From Cryptomeria japonica (taxonomy: Eukaryota; Streptophyta; Pinopsida; Cupressales; Cupressaceae), in assembly GCF_030272615.1 (NCBI RefSeq), contig NC_081410.1, positions 229,124,915-229,188,914 of the forward strand: a stretch of 64,000 nucleotides of DNA, read 5' to 3'. The notes under the pieces were generated by a model that did no database searches, was not told the DNA's origin, and saw only the letters and a list, made by a program, of their open reading frames with translations. Below, in pieces: positions 42,548 to 55,360 of this stretch (position 1 is its first letter; every line of letters begins with the position of its first letter). The position numbers were made by a program, and so were the translations under genes.

Positions 42548-45500
42548 ATGTCTACTAATTATTTCAGGAAGGACAGTCCTAAACTTGATGGAACCAACTA
42601 TGGCATATGGAAAATCAGAATGAAGACACATATAAATTGCATTGGCAAAGACGTCTAGGAAGTTACAAAGAAAGGTTACACTGTTGCTGTATCTGGTCAG
42701 CCTAGTCGAACTACCTTGGCTAAAGATGAGGAAAATGATTGCAAAGCAAGAGAAGCACTTTTGAGCATATTATCATATCAACAAATCATGGGATTATCAG
42801 ATAGGTCTATTGCTAAAGCTATTTGGGATCATTTGGAAACACTGAATGAAGGAGATTCCACAGTCAAAATTGCAAAACTTGAAAGCTTCTGGGTTAGGTA
42901 TGAACATCTGAAAATGGAAGAAGATGAAAGGATTTCTGCTTTTATGGAAAGAGTAAATGAAATTGTTTTGGGTATTAAATGTTGTGGAGGAACCTTAAGT
43001 GAGGATGAAATTGTTTCAAAAATCTTAAGAGGATTGCCACCGGTATATAAAATGAAGGTTACTACTATAAATGAGTTAAGAACAATGCCTAATACATCAG
43101 TAACTAGGGATACATTGATTGGGAAACTTTCAGCTTTTGAAATTGAAGAATTTGGTCCTGTTGCTACTATAAAGACAGATTTAGCCTTTAAAGCATCATT
43201 ATCATCTGCTCCATCATTTGACAAATCTGATTGGAAAGCCTTTTATGCAAGAGAACTTGAAGAAAGCAAGAAAGAAAATGAAGAACTTGAAGCACTATTT
43301 GCAAGGAAAATGCCTAAAGGTCCAATTGGAAGTAAGTATGAAGGTAAAGCACCTTTTAAATGTTTTAACTGCAATAAGATTGGTCATATGGCTTCGAGAT
43401 GCCTTGATAGACATGCTAGACTAAGAGAAGAAGCTAGAAGGACATACAAACCTAATCCTGAATATCAGAGATATAGATTCAAGAAGAACAAAGACAAATC
43501 TTGTTACATTGCTGATAAAGGTGTGACTGATGATTCTGATGAGGATCCGGTAGACAATGGATGGGTTTTTGTTGCTATAATAGAAGATCAACTGGCACCT
43601 ACTGCTCAACCGGTAGAACAAGCCCTAGCAGCTAAAGTTGAAGTAAAGGATGAATGGATCATTGACTCAGGATGCTCACATCATATGACAGGAGACAAAG
43701 GACAAAGGTAAATTCTTGAACTTTCAAGAATACAATGGAGGTTTAGTAAGATTTGGAGATGACAAAGCTTGTTCAATCAAAGGTAAGGGTACAATATCTC
43801 TTGATAGTAAGCATAACACTGACAATGTCTACTATGTTGAAGGATTGAAGCATAATCTTTTAAGTGTTGGTCAACTAGTTGAGAAAGGATTTCAGTTACA
43901 ATTTAAAAATGAAAAATGAAAAATCATGAATAGAACTGGTTTGGAAATTGCAACCGGTAATCAGACTAGAGGTAATATCTTTCACTTGAATAATAGTGAA
44001 AAGACATGCTTGATTGCACATATAGATGAAAGTTGGTTATGGCATAAGAGACTCTGTCATGTAAACTTTGATTGCATGGTAAAGATCAGTACTACTAAGG
44101 CAGTTAGAGATCTACCTAAAATTGTCAAACCTCATAACACAATATGTAAGGAATGTCAATTTGGAAAACAAGTTAGAGCTAGTTTCAAAAGTACTCCCAA
44201 AAAATCCAATAATACTCTTGATTTGATTCACACTGATTTATGTGGTCTAGCTAGAACTAAAAGCTTACAAGGTGATAGATATTTCATGCTAATCATTGAT
44301 GACTATTCTAGAATGCGTTGGGTTACTTTTCTCAGAGAAAAATCAGAAGCACTTAGAAAGTTTAAACTATTCAAAGCAATGGTTGAAAATGAAACTGGTA
44401 AGAAAATCAAATGTTTAAGATCAGATCAAGGAGGAGAATTCACATCTAGGGACTTTAATACATTTTGTGAAGTGAATGGAATCAGAAGACAGCTATCAGG
44501 ACCTCGGACACCACAGTAGAATGGAGTTGTTGAAAGGAAAAACAGAACTATCATGGATGCAGCAAGAAGTATGTTATCAGAAGCAAATTTACCACATGTG
44601 TACTGGAGAGAAGCAGTCAGCATAGCGATCTATACATTCAACAAAGTTCACATCAAAGGTGAAACCGGTAAGACCCCTCATGAACTATGGTTTGGTAATA
44701 CTCCTACTCTTAAATATTTCAGAATTTTTGGAAGTAAATGTTATATTAGAAGAGATGAGTATATTGGCAAATTTGATCCTAGAAGTGATGAAGGAATATT
44801 TCTTGGTTATTCATCTAAGAGCAAAGCATATAGATTTTTTAACAAGAGATTGCAGAAAATTGTTGAGAGTACAAATGTAAAAATTGATGAACAATTCAGA
44901 GAAACTACAAGGTATATAGACTCTGAACCGGCAATAGAAATTTTGACAAATCAACCTACACCAAATCCACCGGTATAGAATGAAGATCCGGTTACCCCGA
45001 TACCATCTGAGAATTCCACAATAACTGAAGAACAATAGCAAACAAAGACACCCCGGTATGTAAGATTGAATCATTTTGAAGATCAGATAATTGGAAATAA
45101 ATTTAAAGGAGTTATGACAAGAGGAAGATTGGCAAATGAAGAGGTATGTCTTATTTTTCAAATAGAACCATCATCTGTTAATGAAGCATGTGAGGATAAA
45201 TTTTGGATTAAAGCTATGGAAGAAGAATTAGAACAAAGTGAGAAAAATAACACTTGGACATTAGTTCCTCGACCTAAAGATAAAAATGTAATTGGAACCA
45301 AATGGGTATTCAAAAACAAACTTAATGAAGATGGTAAGGTTGTCAGAAATAAAGCAAGACTAGTGTGTAAGGGATATTCTCAGAAAGAAGGAGTTGATTA
45401 CAATGAAACCTTTGCATCGGTAGCTAGAATTGAGGCAGTCAGATTATTCTTGGCTTTTGCAGCACACAAGAACTACAAAGTTTATCAAATGGATATTAAA

Positions 45501-46701
45501 TGTGCATTTTTGAATGGAGATCTTGAAGAGGAAGTATACATTGAACAACCTGATGGATTTTCTTTGACATATGACAATGATATGGTTTGCAGGTTAAGGA
45601 AAGCTCTGTATGGACTGAAACAAGCCCCAAGAGCTTGGTATGCAAGATTGGTTAAGTATCTTTTAAAGATTGGTTTTACTAAAGGAAATGCAGACATTAA
45701 TTTATATTACAAAATAACTAATGATGACATCTTGATTATAGAAGTATTTGTTGATGATATAATCTTTGGAGGAGAAGACGAATAATGTAAGGAATTTTCT
45801 ACTAAAATGCAGCAAGAATTTGAAATGTCTATGATTGGAGAAATAAAATTCTTTTTAGGATTGCAAATTTCACAAACTGACAAAGGTATATTCTTGAGTC
45901 AATCCAAATACTTAAAAGAGTTACTAAAGAAATTTGGGATGGAGAACTCTAAACCAGTAAGCACACCTATGACTACAAATGACAAATTATCTCAAAGGGA
46001 TGAATCTACACCTGTTAACCCAACTAGATACAAATCTATGATAGGAGGTTTATTGTATTTAACACAAACCAAACCTGATATTATGAATGCAGTATGTATT
46101 GTTTCAAGATTTTAAAAGTAATCCTAGATAAAATCATGAATCAGCAGTAAAAAGGATTTTCCGGTACTTGCGAGGCACTATAAATCTTGGATTATGGTAT
46201 CCTAGAGATGAAAACTTTGAATTATGTGCATACACATATGCAAATTGGGCAGGAGATGTGGATGATAGAAAAAGCACCACCGACGGAGCATTCTTTCTTG
46301 GAAAGAGATTAATTTCCTGGTTGAGTAAGAAATAGAGTTGTACATCTTTATCAACAGTAGTATCAAAATATGTTGCAGCAGCAACTAACTGTACACAGGT
46401 ACTATGGCTTAAGCAAATGTTGAAAGACATAAAGGTAAAATGCAAGGAACCTATTACCATATATTGTGATAACACTGCAACAATTGATATATCTAAGAAT
46501 CCAGTACTACATTCTAAAACAAAACATGTTTCTATCAAACTGAATTTTCTAAGGAAAAAAGTTGAAGAAAAGGAGATAAAACTAGTTTATGTGAACACTA
46601 AAGAACAGCTTGCAGATATTTTCACAAAACCTTTGCCTAAGGAGACTTTTGAATATCTCAGAGATCAGCTTGGAGTCATACCACCACCGGTAGAGATTTA
46701 G
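42548..46701 (+). pseudogene. gag-pol polyprotein of copia element 6
   Basis: The ATG at 42548 opens MSTNYFRKDSPKLDGTNY. A TAG replaces a likely TGG at 42656. Gag follows, then an intact knuckle CFNCNKIGHMASRC and a protease with DSGCSHHMTG. A 7-bp tandem duplication (gacaaag) at 43694-43707 shifts the frame. The integrase has WLWHKRLCHVNF...CKEC, HTDLCGL and LRSDQGGEF; TGA at 43917 and TAG at 44517 interrupt it. RT (45250-45785) has [14 protein letters not shown] and FVDDIIFGG, then TAA at 45783. RNase H reads YTYANWAGD and STVVSKYVA, so two catalytic acidic positions are lost. It ends at a stop at 46701. The function in an intact copy is reverse transcription and integration. Confidence 0.9.
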
Positions 46702-46779
46702 ACAATTGATGATTGTCATCAACTGACAGAATTAAAAGATAAAACTTTTACTCCGGTCTTTGATAAGGAAGCTACTTCT

Positions 46780-47022
46780 CAGGGGGAGTAGTTGGTATTT
46801 TGTATATGAACTTGGTATTATTGTAACTTTGGCATTTGATGTCAAAGGGGGAGAGATATATATGGAAAAACACATTATCTTTTTTTTGGTATGGAAACTT
46901 TGGATAACACATGTTGCTCCCAAGGGGAGAGATTGTTGTTTAGGAGAGATTGTTGGTTATTGGTATTTGGCACTTTGATGGTTTTTCCATCTTGTGTTGC
47001 CATCAATGCCAAAGGAGGAGAT
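46780..47022 (+). promoter_or_regulatory. repeated polypurine tracts of element 6
   Basis: Four purine runs occur: near 46780 (agggggagtag), 46844 (aaagggggagaga), 46920 (aaggggagaga) and 47010 (aaaggaggagat), the last directly before the 3' LTR. The second lies in the same tttgatgtcaaaggggg context as in elements 2 and 5. Confidence 0.72.
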
Positions 47023-48085
47023 TGTTGGTATTTTGGTACGGTTTTGTCATTGATGTCAACACCTACTAAAACACTAGCACTTTGGAGATCCAGCAACATT
47101 CACCGGCAAGCAAGTAACTATTGCATAGTTACTGGTATATGGTTCACCAGCAGGATATAATGATCATCGACACTTGGAATTATGTGGAAGACACTTGGTA
47201 ATATCGAAGACATTGTTTGGACATCTTGTCCTGGAGTTTTGTTCATTGGTATATTCATATTTGCATATTTTCTTTTACCAGCAAATAGGTCCAGGGTTAC
47301 CTAGGGTTACACCGGTAGGTTTATCTTTTCCAGATCAGCATGGCACGCTAAGGAAATGATTAATTATTGTTATAAATGCATTAAGCCGACATGTTCAATC
47401 AGTTATTGCATCGAATATTATATTGTTTGTAAAATGTTTTTATTGTAATATCTTGTAGAGTCGACCTACTAAAATTTGTCTTAGGTTATGGTATAAATGT
47501 AAGATCTTATTTGTAAGATCGAATGTGGAATGCGAAAAAGAATTGTGTGAAGGTATATGCAAGATTAAGCAGAGCTATACACGAAGACATCATTTGAAGG
47601 TGAAGTTAGGTTTTTGTGAAAGCATATCAGCATTACACCGGTACTGAATCTAGCATATGAAGATGCTATTTTGTGCAGTACATTCTTATTGGATTTAACC
47701 ATCCAACTATAGTCAGTGTGACTCCCATTTTGTGATTGAGCAGTGAGCTCTAGGCTGTTGGCCTTTCTACATGTGCAGACCCCATTTATGTGCACTTACT
47801 ATCTACAGTAGTATAATCTGATTGTGGGTAAGGTTTCCCACCGTGGTTTTTCCCCTTACAGGGTTTCCACGTACAAATATTGGTGTCATGTGTTGTGGAT
47901 GACTTTTTGTTTATGTTTCATGCATTAATCTTTACCGGTATAGCTACTAACTGTTGACACTATCTACCGGCATACTTAACTAGTTTACCGGTATTAAGCA
48001 TTAAGTTGGTTAAGTTGTTTTTGGTTTGAAATTAGTTGACAATTGATTCACCCCTCCCCCCCTCAGTTGTCTCTGGGACCTAACA
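47023..48085 (+). repeat. 3' LTR of element 6
   Basis: This 1063-bp LTR starts tgttggtattttggtacgg and ends gggacctaaca, followed by ccctt. The differences from the 5' LTR, about 45 by eye, are mostly transitions. Confidence 0.9.
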
Positions 48086-48090
48086 CCCTT
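48086..48090. repeat. target-site duplication of element 6 (right copy)
   Basis: The bases ccctt match 41426-41430. Confidence 0.88.
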
Positions 48091-49540
48091 GTGGTGAGGC
48101 ACATTCCAAGATCTAGGCCTTTCCAAGCTATTTTCTCAAAAGGTATATCTAAATCGATATAATTCTTTATGATAATTTTCCAAGCTTCATTTCCCTCAAG
48201 TTGCCTAAGAATCCATTTAGAACATAGGTAATACCTATCAATGAATTGAAATAAATCCTAAGCCACTAAAGTCATAATGAGGACAACAAAATTCCCAAGT
48301 AACATGTGGTGAATCGTTGATGCGCGTCAATGAAGGCCCTAGAGAAAGTCGCCTTCAAATTAGAGGATTTTGAAGGCAGCTAATAAGAGGAATACTATGA
48401 ATGAGTGGTAGTTTAAATTCTAGAGAAAATATTGAATATACCAACTTTCCAAAGAAAGAGGCTTTATAATCTATCAATCGTGTTTTTTTCTCAATCTTGG
48501 CAATAGTAGCTTGTTAGAGGGTAATTTGAGAACATTGAAAAGAAATGAAATACTCCATTTACCCATTACCAATTTGTTTCCAAACATAATTATATATCTA
48601 GCTTAGCTTAGGAAGAAATGATTTCCTATAGCATAAGGTTTTTTTTATTGAATACTTAAACTAGAGGCTTAGCAAAAAGTATCAATGCGATGAAGAGATT
48701 ATATGAAATTATCTTCCTCCTTAATGAGGTCGAGGAAGGAATCATTGGAGAAATGACCATAAACCAATTGATTGAAAGAATTAAGAAAGAGAAACCCCCT
48801 TAGCTAGGGTTTAAGATCCATATGAGGCAATAAATATCTAAATCCTTTTACGACAAGCACATAAAGAGTTAAAGAGTGTACCCTTGATGGATGGACTAGA
48901 ATATACCAAATGATTTGGATTGCTAAGGTCATTATTGGTAATATAAGTTGAGGCATAAACAAACAAGATCTACACAAAGTAGATAAAATAAGGTTCAAAT
49001 TCAAGTGCTTAAAGCATGGCAATAATAAAAGGTCATTCAAAATTATCATAAGCCTTAGAAAAATCATTTTTAATAAAAAAAAATAATAGATTGCTAATAA
49101 CTTTGGGTCTATTCCATTCCTTCCCAAATAATAATGATATTATCAAGAATATTTGAATTTCATAAAATCAATTTGTTTAAAGAAAACTAGATAGGAAAGA
49201 AGAGGCCTGAGCTTAGGAGCTAGAGCCTTAACACTAGTCTTGTATGAGATATTCAAAAAAAAGTGATAGGCCATCAATTGTAGATTTCTTTAGGGTTACC
49301 AAATTTAGGTATGAATTTATTATTATCCATTTCCTAAATAATAAATGTATGAAAAGCTATGAAGATCTCCGTCCATAGTATATGAAAAAAAATTATGAAA
49401 TACTTAGGAAAATCTATCCAAACCAAGAGCCTTATCGTTAGACATAAAAAAAAATAGCCTACCACAAATCTCCTTTGGTGAGAAGATAATAACAAAGAAT
49501 GCAACAATAATTAGAAACCTGATAAGGAAGGAATCACACT
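48091..49540 (-). pseudogene. reverse-transcriptase relic of a LINE
   Basis: On the minus strand several frames together show LINE reverse-transcriptase blocks in order: KFIPKFGNPKEI and WPITFFLNISYK (the RPISL.N.SYKI block), KNDFSKAYD (the K.DF.KAYD block) with a following FEPYFIYF-like stretch, LYVLVVKGFRYLL, then FCEAS-like and SIQWKKPY-like text. Stops and shifts are frequent and no catalytic FADD box is clear. It is much older than element 6, which split it. It is not the same lineage as the LINE at 11500-18700 as far as I can judge. Confidence 0.65.
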
Positions 49541-50189
49541 TATGCGAGTACTCTTTCAATGTTTTATATCAATCTACCATCTGATCCTTCATAGCATCTG
49601 AAGATAGAGATAGAAGCTTTCAGAACCTGAGTCACCAGTGGTAGAGTTTTGAAGTGTAAAACGTGAAAAAGGAATTCATTGTAGTTTTTGCTGTTGCATT
49701 GAGGTTTTTATTGATATTAGATTGAAACGACATTGAAGAGGGTATGAAGAATGGTATGAATAACTATATTTAAGATGCTAATGTGGAAGCACAGTGTTTG
49801 CAGTAAGGAATGAAGATTTTAATGGAGATCACTGTGATATCTGTATACCACCACCGTCTTGGTTTTCTCTAAAGGAATTCTTAACTAATATTTGCCATCA
49901 GGGAGATGAAGAGAACTCAATCTAATCGTTATATGAGAGTGTGAAGCTTTTTAATTAATGTTATTTTGAAGATATTTAGGTGAGTAATTTTGAGATTTTC
50001 CCACTCTTTCTAAATTGATTTGAAGTAGGTGTAACAAGGGTTGGGTGTGATTGTTTGGAGTGATAAGGTTGATATTTAAGTGAGTGACTTCTAGATTTTA
50101 TTGTGTGCACTTTTTTAATCATCAATGTTTCGGATCATACTCTGTGATCCATCATAAGGTTGATATTTGTTTGCAAATTTTAATGAAGA

Positions 50190-50988
50190 TTCTATTGGAC
50201 AAATATTCTGGTTTCAATTTCTATATTAGGAGAATGAATCTATTCAAATGCATCTAATGAATCAATATTTATGGGAAATAGTAAGTGGAAAGAAAAACAA
50301 TTATAAATGCAACTAAGTTATTAGATTCAAGTAGTAGAGATGATAAATCCAAGGCTATTATTAAATTGGTCTTGCTCTTTTTGACTTTCAATTACATCAT
50401 ATAGATTTTAGATAAATCATTGGCAAAAATTCTCCATAAAACTTCAATTGCTTAGGTTCAAAATGGAAGATGGAATCATGATGTCAAATCATATAAGTAA
50501 TTTGAGGTCTCTCATTAGGTAGGTAGTAGAAGTTAAGGCTCTAGTATATGATGACAATGTTAAAGTTATAGATTCTTGAATAGCTTGTCGTCAAAATATA
50601 ATTAATTTATTATTACACTTAGTCAAATAACTTCACAAACTTTAGAAGATATGATTCAATCCTTATAGTAGAAGAAAAGAGGACAAAATAAGATGCAGAA
50701 GATGATCCTCAACAACAAAAAGCACTATATTCATGAAGCAATGATAAACAACCATGTAAAAAAAAGAAGAAAAAGTACATGTTTCTACTATGAGAAAAAG
50801 GGTCACAAAGTATGGTTTTGTAGAATTCGATCTAGTGATCTTCTTAAAGAAAAAATCAAAGATCAACTAGATGAAGGTAACTTAGCCTACATTAAGGATG
50901 ATGCTTCACCAGATGATGAAGCTTATATGAATGATACTTCTTTTGGCCCTAAGTGCAAAACTGTACTTTCGTTTAGATTTCCTTTTTG
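50190..50988 (+). pseudogene. copia gag relic with zinc knuckle
   Basis: The N-terminal region is faint (RRMNLFKCI, as in F.Y/W...RM..FL), followed by DDKSKAIIKL (the D.KA.A.I block). The open frame 50693-50989 holds CFYYEKKGHKVWFCR, a CCHC knuckle whose second cysteine is tyrosine. An acidic stretch follows. Stops between these parts show it is dead. It belongs to a different copia lineage from elements 1, 2, 5 and 6, judged by the KKGHKV..C knuckle. Confidence 0.65.
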
Positions 50989-51429
50989 ATGTTGAAAATT
51001 TTGAAAGAATACATGTATGGTGGATTTTGATTTTTGGAGATAGGTAAGGGATTTGGTGTAGAGATCAATATACATGGTTTCTCAAAGATTTTATGAGACT
51101 ATGATTGATAATTATCACCCTTGCGAGGGTCAAAGACAACATGATGGAGTGTTATGTGTGTGGAGCTCAATATGGATTGTTGTCAAGAATAGTTCAGTGT
51201 TTGTGATTTGAGAGTTTGAGACTACAAGCTCGAGAATTCATCTTAGAGTTATGCCTTTATGAGGGTCGACCTTTTGGGTCACGAGGTAGCTTGATGTAGT
51301 TCCACTTGATTCAAGATTTGTTTCTTTAAAGAAAGATCTCAAAAATATGTTTTTGTTTTATAATCAGCAAGTTTTGTGATGCAAGTCTTAAGTGTAAGGA
51401 AGTTAAGTAGCATAACAACTTCCTACACT

Positions 51430-51840
51430 AACCTTGAGAGGAGGGTAATGCAATTTAAATTATAGATCTTTACAAAAACTTAACACAAATAACATGCATA
51501 CCACAACACAATGATTTACGTGGGGAAAACCCTTTCAGGAGAAAAACCCAACACTCCAAAAGCCACCCAATAAATTATTTAAAAATTAACAATAAATTAT
51601 AATTTACTTGTTGAGCAAGCTTCTCATAGGAGTATCACCAATAAAGATCCAGAGGCAACTTAGTAGCTATTAGACTCTTCAAATACATCACAATACATAG
51701 TCGTAATACAATGTTCTCATAAAGTAGAGTTGCCTTCTAGGGCAAACAAAGCACACAAAATATCCACTATCAGATCTATGACCTAATTATAAATGGTTAG
51801 GATTCACAATGATAAGTTATAAATAAAATTTTATTTCGAT
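51430..51840 (-). repeat. possible LTR remnant of a copia element
   Basis: Near 51510-51545, tacgtggggaaaaccc, a short gap and ggagaaaaaccc form the inverse of the gtggtttttccc...gggttttccacgt block found in the LTRs of elements 1, 2, 5 and 6. The rest of the stretch has no match I can see. It may be a solo LTR on the minus strand. Confidence 0.35.
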
Positions 51841-52097
51841 TGTGCTACCTCCGAAAACCCCCATTGGGGTGCACTATCCTGTGGACCTCCAAATGGTCAT
51901 AGTATTGTGGCTAGCTAGGGATGACCCCCATGCAACCCCCTATAGTCTTGGGCGCTACCCTAAAACCCCCATCACTCATGCATTAAAAGTAACCTTTTAT
52001 TATTGCAACGTTGAGACACTATTTTCTTAACATTAAGGGGGGTTTCCTTGGCTAGCTGAAACTTGAGGTTTGGATGATATATCTAGGAATAATGTAG

Positions 52098-52109
52098 TAA
52101 GGGGGGGAA
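52098..52109 (+). promoter_or_regulatory. candidate polypurine tract of the gag-only relic
   Basis: The run taagggggggaa lies directly before the LTR start tgttgttgtaaa. Confidence 0.5.
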
Positions 52110-52254
52110 TGTTGTTGTAAATACCTTATTTACATTGTCCAATATGGTTTATTTCCTATTATGTATATTTGGTTCTTGTAACCACATACTCATTCCTTCT
52201 ATAAATGCTTGTACTCTTTCAAAGTTTTGTATCAATCTAGCATTTGATCCTTCA

Positions 52255-55218
52255 AAGTAAAGTGACCCGAAGCTAAGTGGAAAAATCAAATGGTTGTGCT
52301 TCCAAAGTGATGATGGCTTGATAGAGCTTTGAGTTGGTGGCCCTATATGGAAAGTGACATAAATGAGCCAAATGAAGACTACAAATGTGAAGGAAATGAG
52401 AAGTAAGAGTGATGTCATCATTCCACGAGGCTATCCATTTAGTTTTATGCATGGAACATGGTTCTAAATTTTAAACACATTGATATGAATTGATGTGACC
52501 TTGTGACTAAGTAATAACATGTTTTAAAAAAATGATTCTTCATAGCCTTTAGTTTGGAAATTTTTTATTTAATATAAAATTATATTGGAAAGTGGCATGA
52601 AATAATAATATCTAACAAAGGATTAAGTAACCAAGAGTAACAAGTTACAAAGAAAAAATATTGAGTTGACATCATGGCTCAATTAAATTACTTGATTGCC
52701 TTCGAAGGATCAATTTTAAATCTTATCTAGGTAAGACACCACATTTATGATAAGTCATTTTAATCATATTAAAATATCTGCACAAAACCCAAGCGGTGAT
52801 AGGCATTGGATTGATGATCCATATCTAAAGGGAAGATCTATCAAAGATATCATTCAAAACAGAAATATTAATAATTCCAAAGTAATGGTTATCAATGTTG
52901 AAAAAAGCTCACAACACTTAGCTACTGGGGTGACATCCTTGGTCAACTAATTGTTAGTCCCACGTAAGAGAGAAAAATGTGACAAGACCACCCCAACCTA
53001 CTTTGTGGTTACTACAAAAAAATAGTTCTAGAAGTCCAAATAAAACAAATTGTAGAAAGTAAAAAAACAAGTAAAAAACACACCTATTGCAAATAAAGAA
53101 TGTCTAGACTTAAAAACCATGCTAGAGCATCTTGAATGAAATGATTCTAAGGGAATTTTTTTATACCCTAAATATTATAGGAGACACGATTCATAAATAG
53201 TGTCAAGAGTCATCCCTTTGTTATTCATCAAGCATCAAGATTAAAAAAACTATTTTGTAGAAGAGCTTCATTTGAACCAAATCTTCATATCCAAAAGTTA
53301 AGCTAGATAGGTCACTATTTATTTGGTACATATTCTCCCTCTTCTAGATTCACAAATGCTCTATCAAACCTTCATTACATAATTGGAGGGGGGGAAGCAT
53401 GTCGAATAATGTTGGCTAGTGGTTGAGACAACAATGATTGCTAGCATAGCTCTTACAAATTTGGTCTCACTAAAAGTTTTCCCAAGATAGAATAAATTAG
53501 TTTTTTTCTAAATTTGAACATCTAGAAACATTTATCAAAACATAACTCCCAATTCTTGAATAAGGCTTGGGTGAAAGACTATTATTACCATTTTTTTAGC
53601 TTTATGACTAACTATTGTAAGCCAATCTTCCTCTTTCTTATAGGAGGCAACGACCTAGAGATAGGTTGTGTGGAAGGATTAAGTTAGGGAGAAGCTAAAG
53701 GGAAGTCTTGAATCTTATGTTTGAAAGATTGGATATGATATCAAGTATTTAGAAATTTTAGGTAAAGAATGCATTAAGTGCATATCATTTGTCCAATTTG
53801 GATATCCATAGTTTGGTTTAAATATTTTGGAAGCATTATCTCAATAAGAGAACTTCGTACTAAGAATGAGCTTAATAGAATCATCAAACTTGAAAACAAA
53901 TTGTAGAGCCTAAAGAGGAAGCTATTTGACTTAAAAAAATTAACATGGAAATTGTAAGCAAGTGAACTCAACCTAGATAGGGACCTAAAGAGTCTTTTCT
54001 TTGGAAATGATAATTTTTTGAGTCCAAGGTTTAGAAACCAAAAATGAATAATGAACAAGTTAAGGGCCACGAGTAGGAATAGCCTGAACACGATTGGCTT
54101 CAAAAAAAAGAAAAAGAAGATGCTTTTAATAAGGTTTTACACGATCTCAAGGAAAATCTCATGCAAATCCATTTATGTGAAATTTAAAGTTTTTCCCTAA
54201 AATTGTTTATTCTTTAGAAAAATTAACGATTCAAACCTTGAGGGATTCCATCTAAAGGAGTTTAATCAAATGGTGTTAGACCCTCTTGGTTCAGAACCTT
54301 CCTAGTCTTAAATCAAACCTTCAATTGAGTCTCCTTTGCAGCTATTAAAATATTGTCAAAAATTTACTTATGCTTCACCTTTTGAAGAATTAAATGAAGT
54401 AATTTAGAAAATCGATTTTGTAAGTATATATCCCTTAATCTAAGCTTTCCAAAAATTATAATTTTGAATATATTTTATTTGATTGTTATATTGATTTTAT
54501 ATATGTGGTGAACATAAATTTTTACCAACATCAAAATTTTATTCCACACATGAAAAATTAAAAAAGAAAAAAAAATCTAAAAATAGTGTGCATTAACTAT
54601 TGATATGCTTATTTCAAGGGAAAAAAATTATATATATATATATGAAATAAACTTATATTTAAATTATAATTAGTCTCACTTCAAAAACTAATTAAAAAAT
54701 TAAATATGAAATCAAAAATATAAAAAAAAATTATGCAATAGATATTGATATTAATATTGTCAATCTATATAAAAAAGTTATAATTTCAACTTTTTTATAA
54801 AAAGATATCCATATAAAAAAATAAAAATCTATTTTAAAATGAAACAAATTAAAATCCGTACATCATCTTTTATAATGAAAATATGAAAAAAATCATAAAC
54901 CCATATTTTCCAACTTTTAGTCAAACTTTTTTAAATATATCAAACAAAGCACTGATTACAATGAATAAAAAAATAAGCAGCTACCAGAGCTACAACGTTA
55001 CAGGCCAAAACTAGAGCCAAACTATGCTCTGACTTGACAATCACATATTTAATCATTCCTCAGAGCTGCTAAAACTCAAAATCAAAGCTGAACACCAAAC
55101 AAACCAGAGAGCAACAAGACGAAAAAAAAGTCCAACAACAAATTGCTTAAAACTTTTGTCTTCAGCGGCAAACGCTACCTCGTTATTCTGCAACTCGGCA
55201 GTTACAGAAGCCTCTGTG
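52255..55218. other. no gene seen; AT-rich flank of the phospholipase gene
   Basis: No coding region is recognisable. The short frames at 52747 and 53774 lack motifs. A (TA)n run lies near 54632-54644. From about 54950 the sequence becomes less AT-rich, as expected next to a gene's 3' end. Confidence 0.5.
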
Positions 55219-55224
55219 TTTATT
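55219..55224 (-). terminator. candidate poly(A) signal of the phospholipase gene
   Basis: On the minus strand this reads AATAAA, about 140 bases after the stop codon. That is a plausible distance for a plant 3' UTR. It is a motif only; plant signals are loose. Confidence 0.4.
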
Positions 55225-55360
55225 AGGGCTAAAATTTAATTTGAATTCGTGGAGTTTCCTGTGAGAAAAATATTAAGATTCAGGGCAAATTCTGACTTCC
55301 AACTCCGGATAATCTGTCGCTACACATGGCTGGAGATTAAGATATAATTTTTTAGTAATT

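Larger units (their letters stand above)
41431..48085 (+). mobile_element. copia element 6 (Sirevirus-like), plus strand, nearly complete
   Basis: A 6.65-kb element with 1061-bp and 1063-bp LTRs (about 95-96% alike by eye), a perfect primer site, one nearly continuous gag-pol frame and four purine tracts, bounded by ccctt duplications. It is the best-preserved autonomous-type element here. Damage consists mainly of in-frame stops, one 7-bp duplication and one frame slip. It was inserted into a LINE relic. It is a different family from elements 1, 2 and 5, though it shares LTR blocks with them. Confidence 0.92.
49548..52254 (+). mobile_element. short-LTR, gag-only copia relic
   Basis: A 44-bp direct repeat (49548-49591 and 52211-52254, about 40 matches, gtactctttcaa to gatccttca) marks the ends of two LTRs. 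The right LTR would be 52110-52254, starting tgttgttgtaaatacc after a G run. The left LTR is recognisable only over its last part. Decayed Gag lies between them; no protease, integrase or RT is visible. This resembles gag-only (TR-GAG type) non-autonomous elements. A degenerate primer site may follow at 49592 (tagcatctga). Confidence 0.5.

Noticed and set aside
54630-54645. TA dinucleotide run as a promoter
   Set aside because: Simple repeat in very AT-rich DNA with no gene oriented from it.
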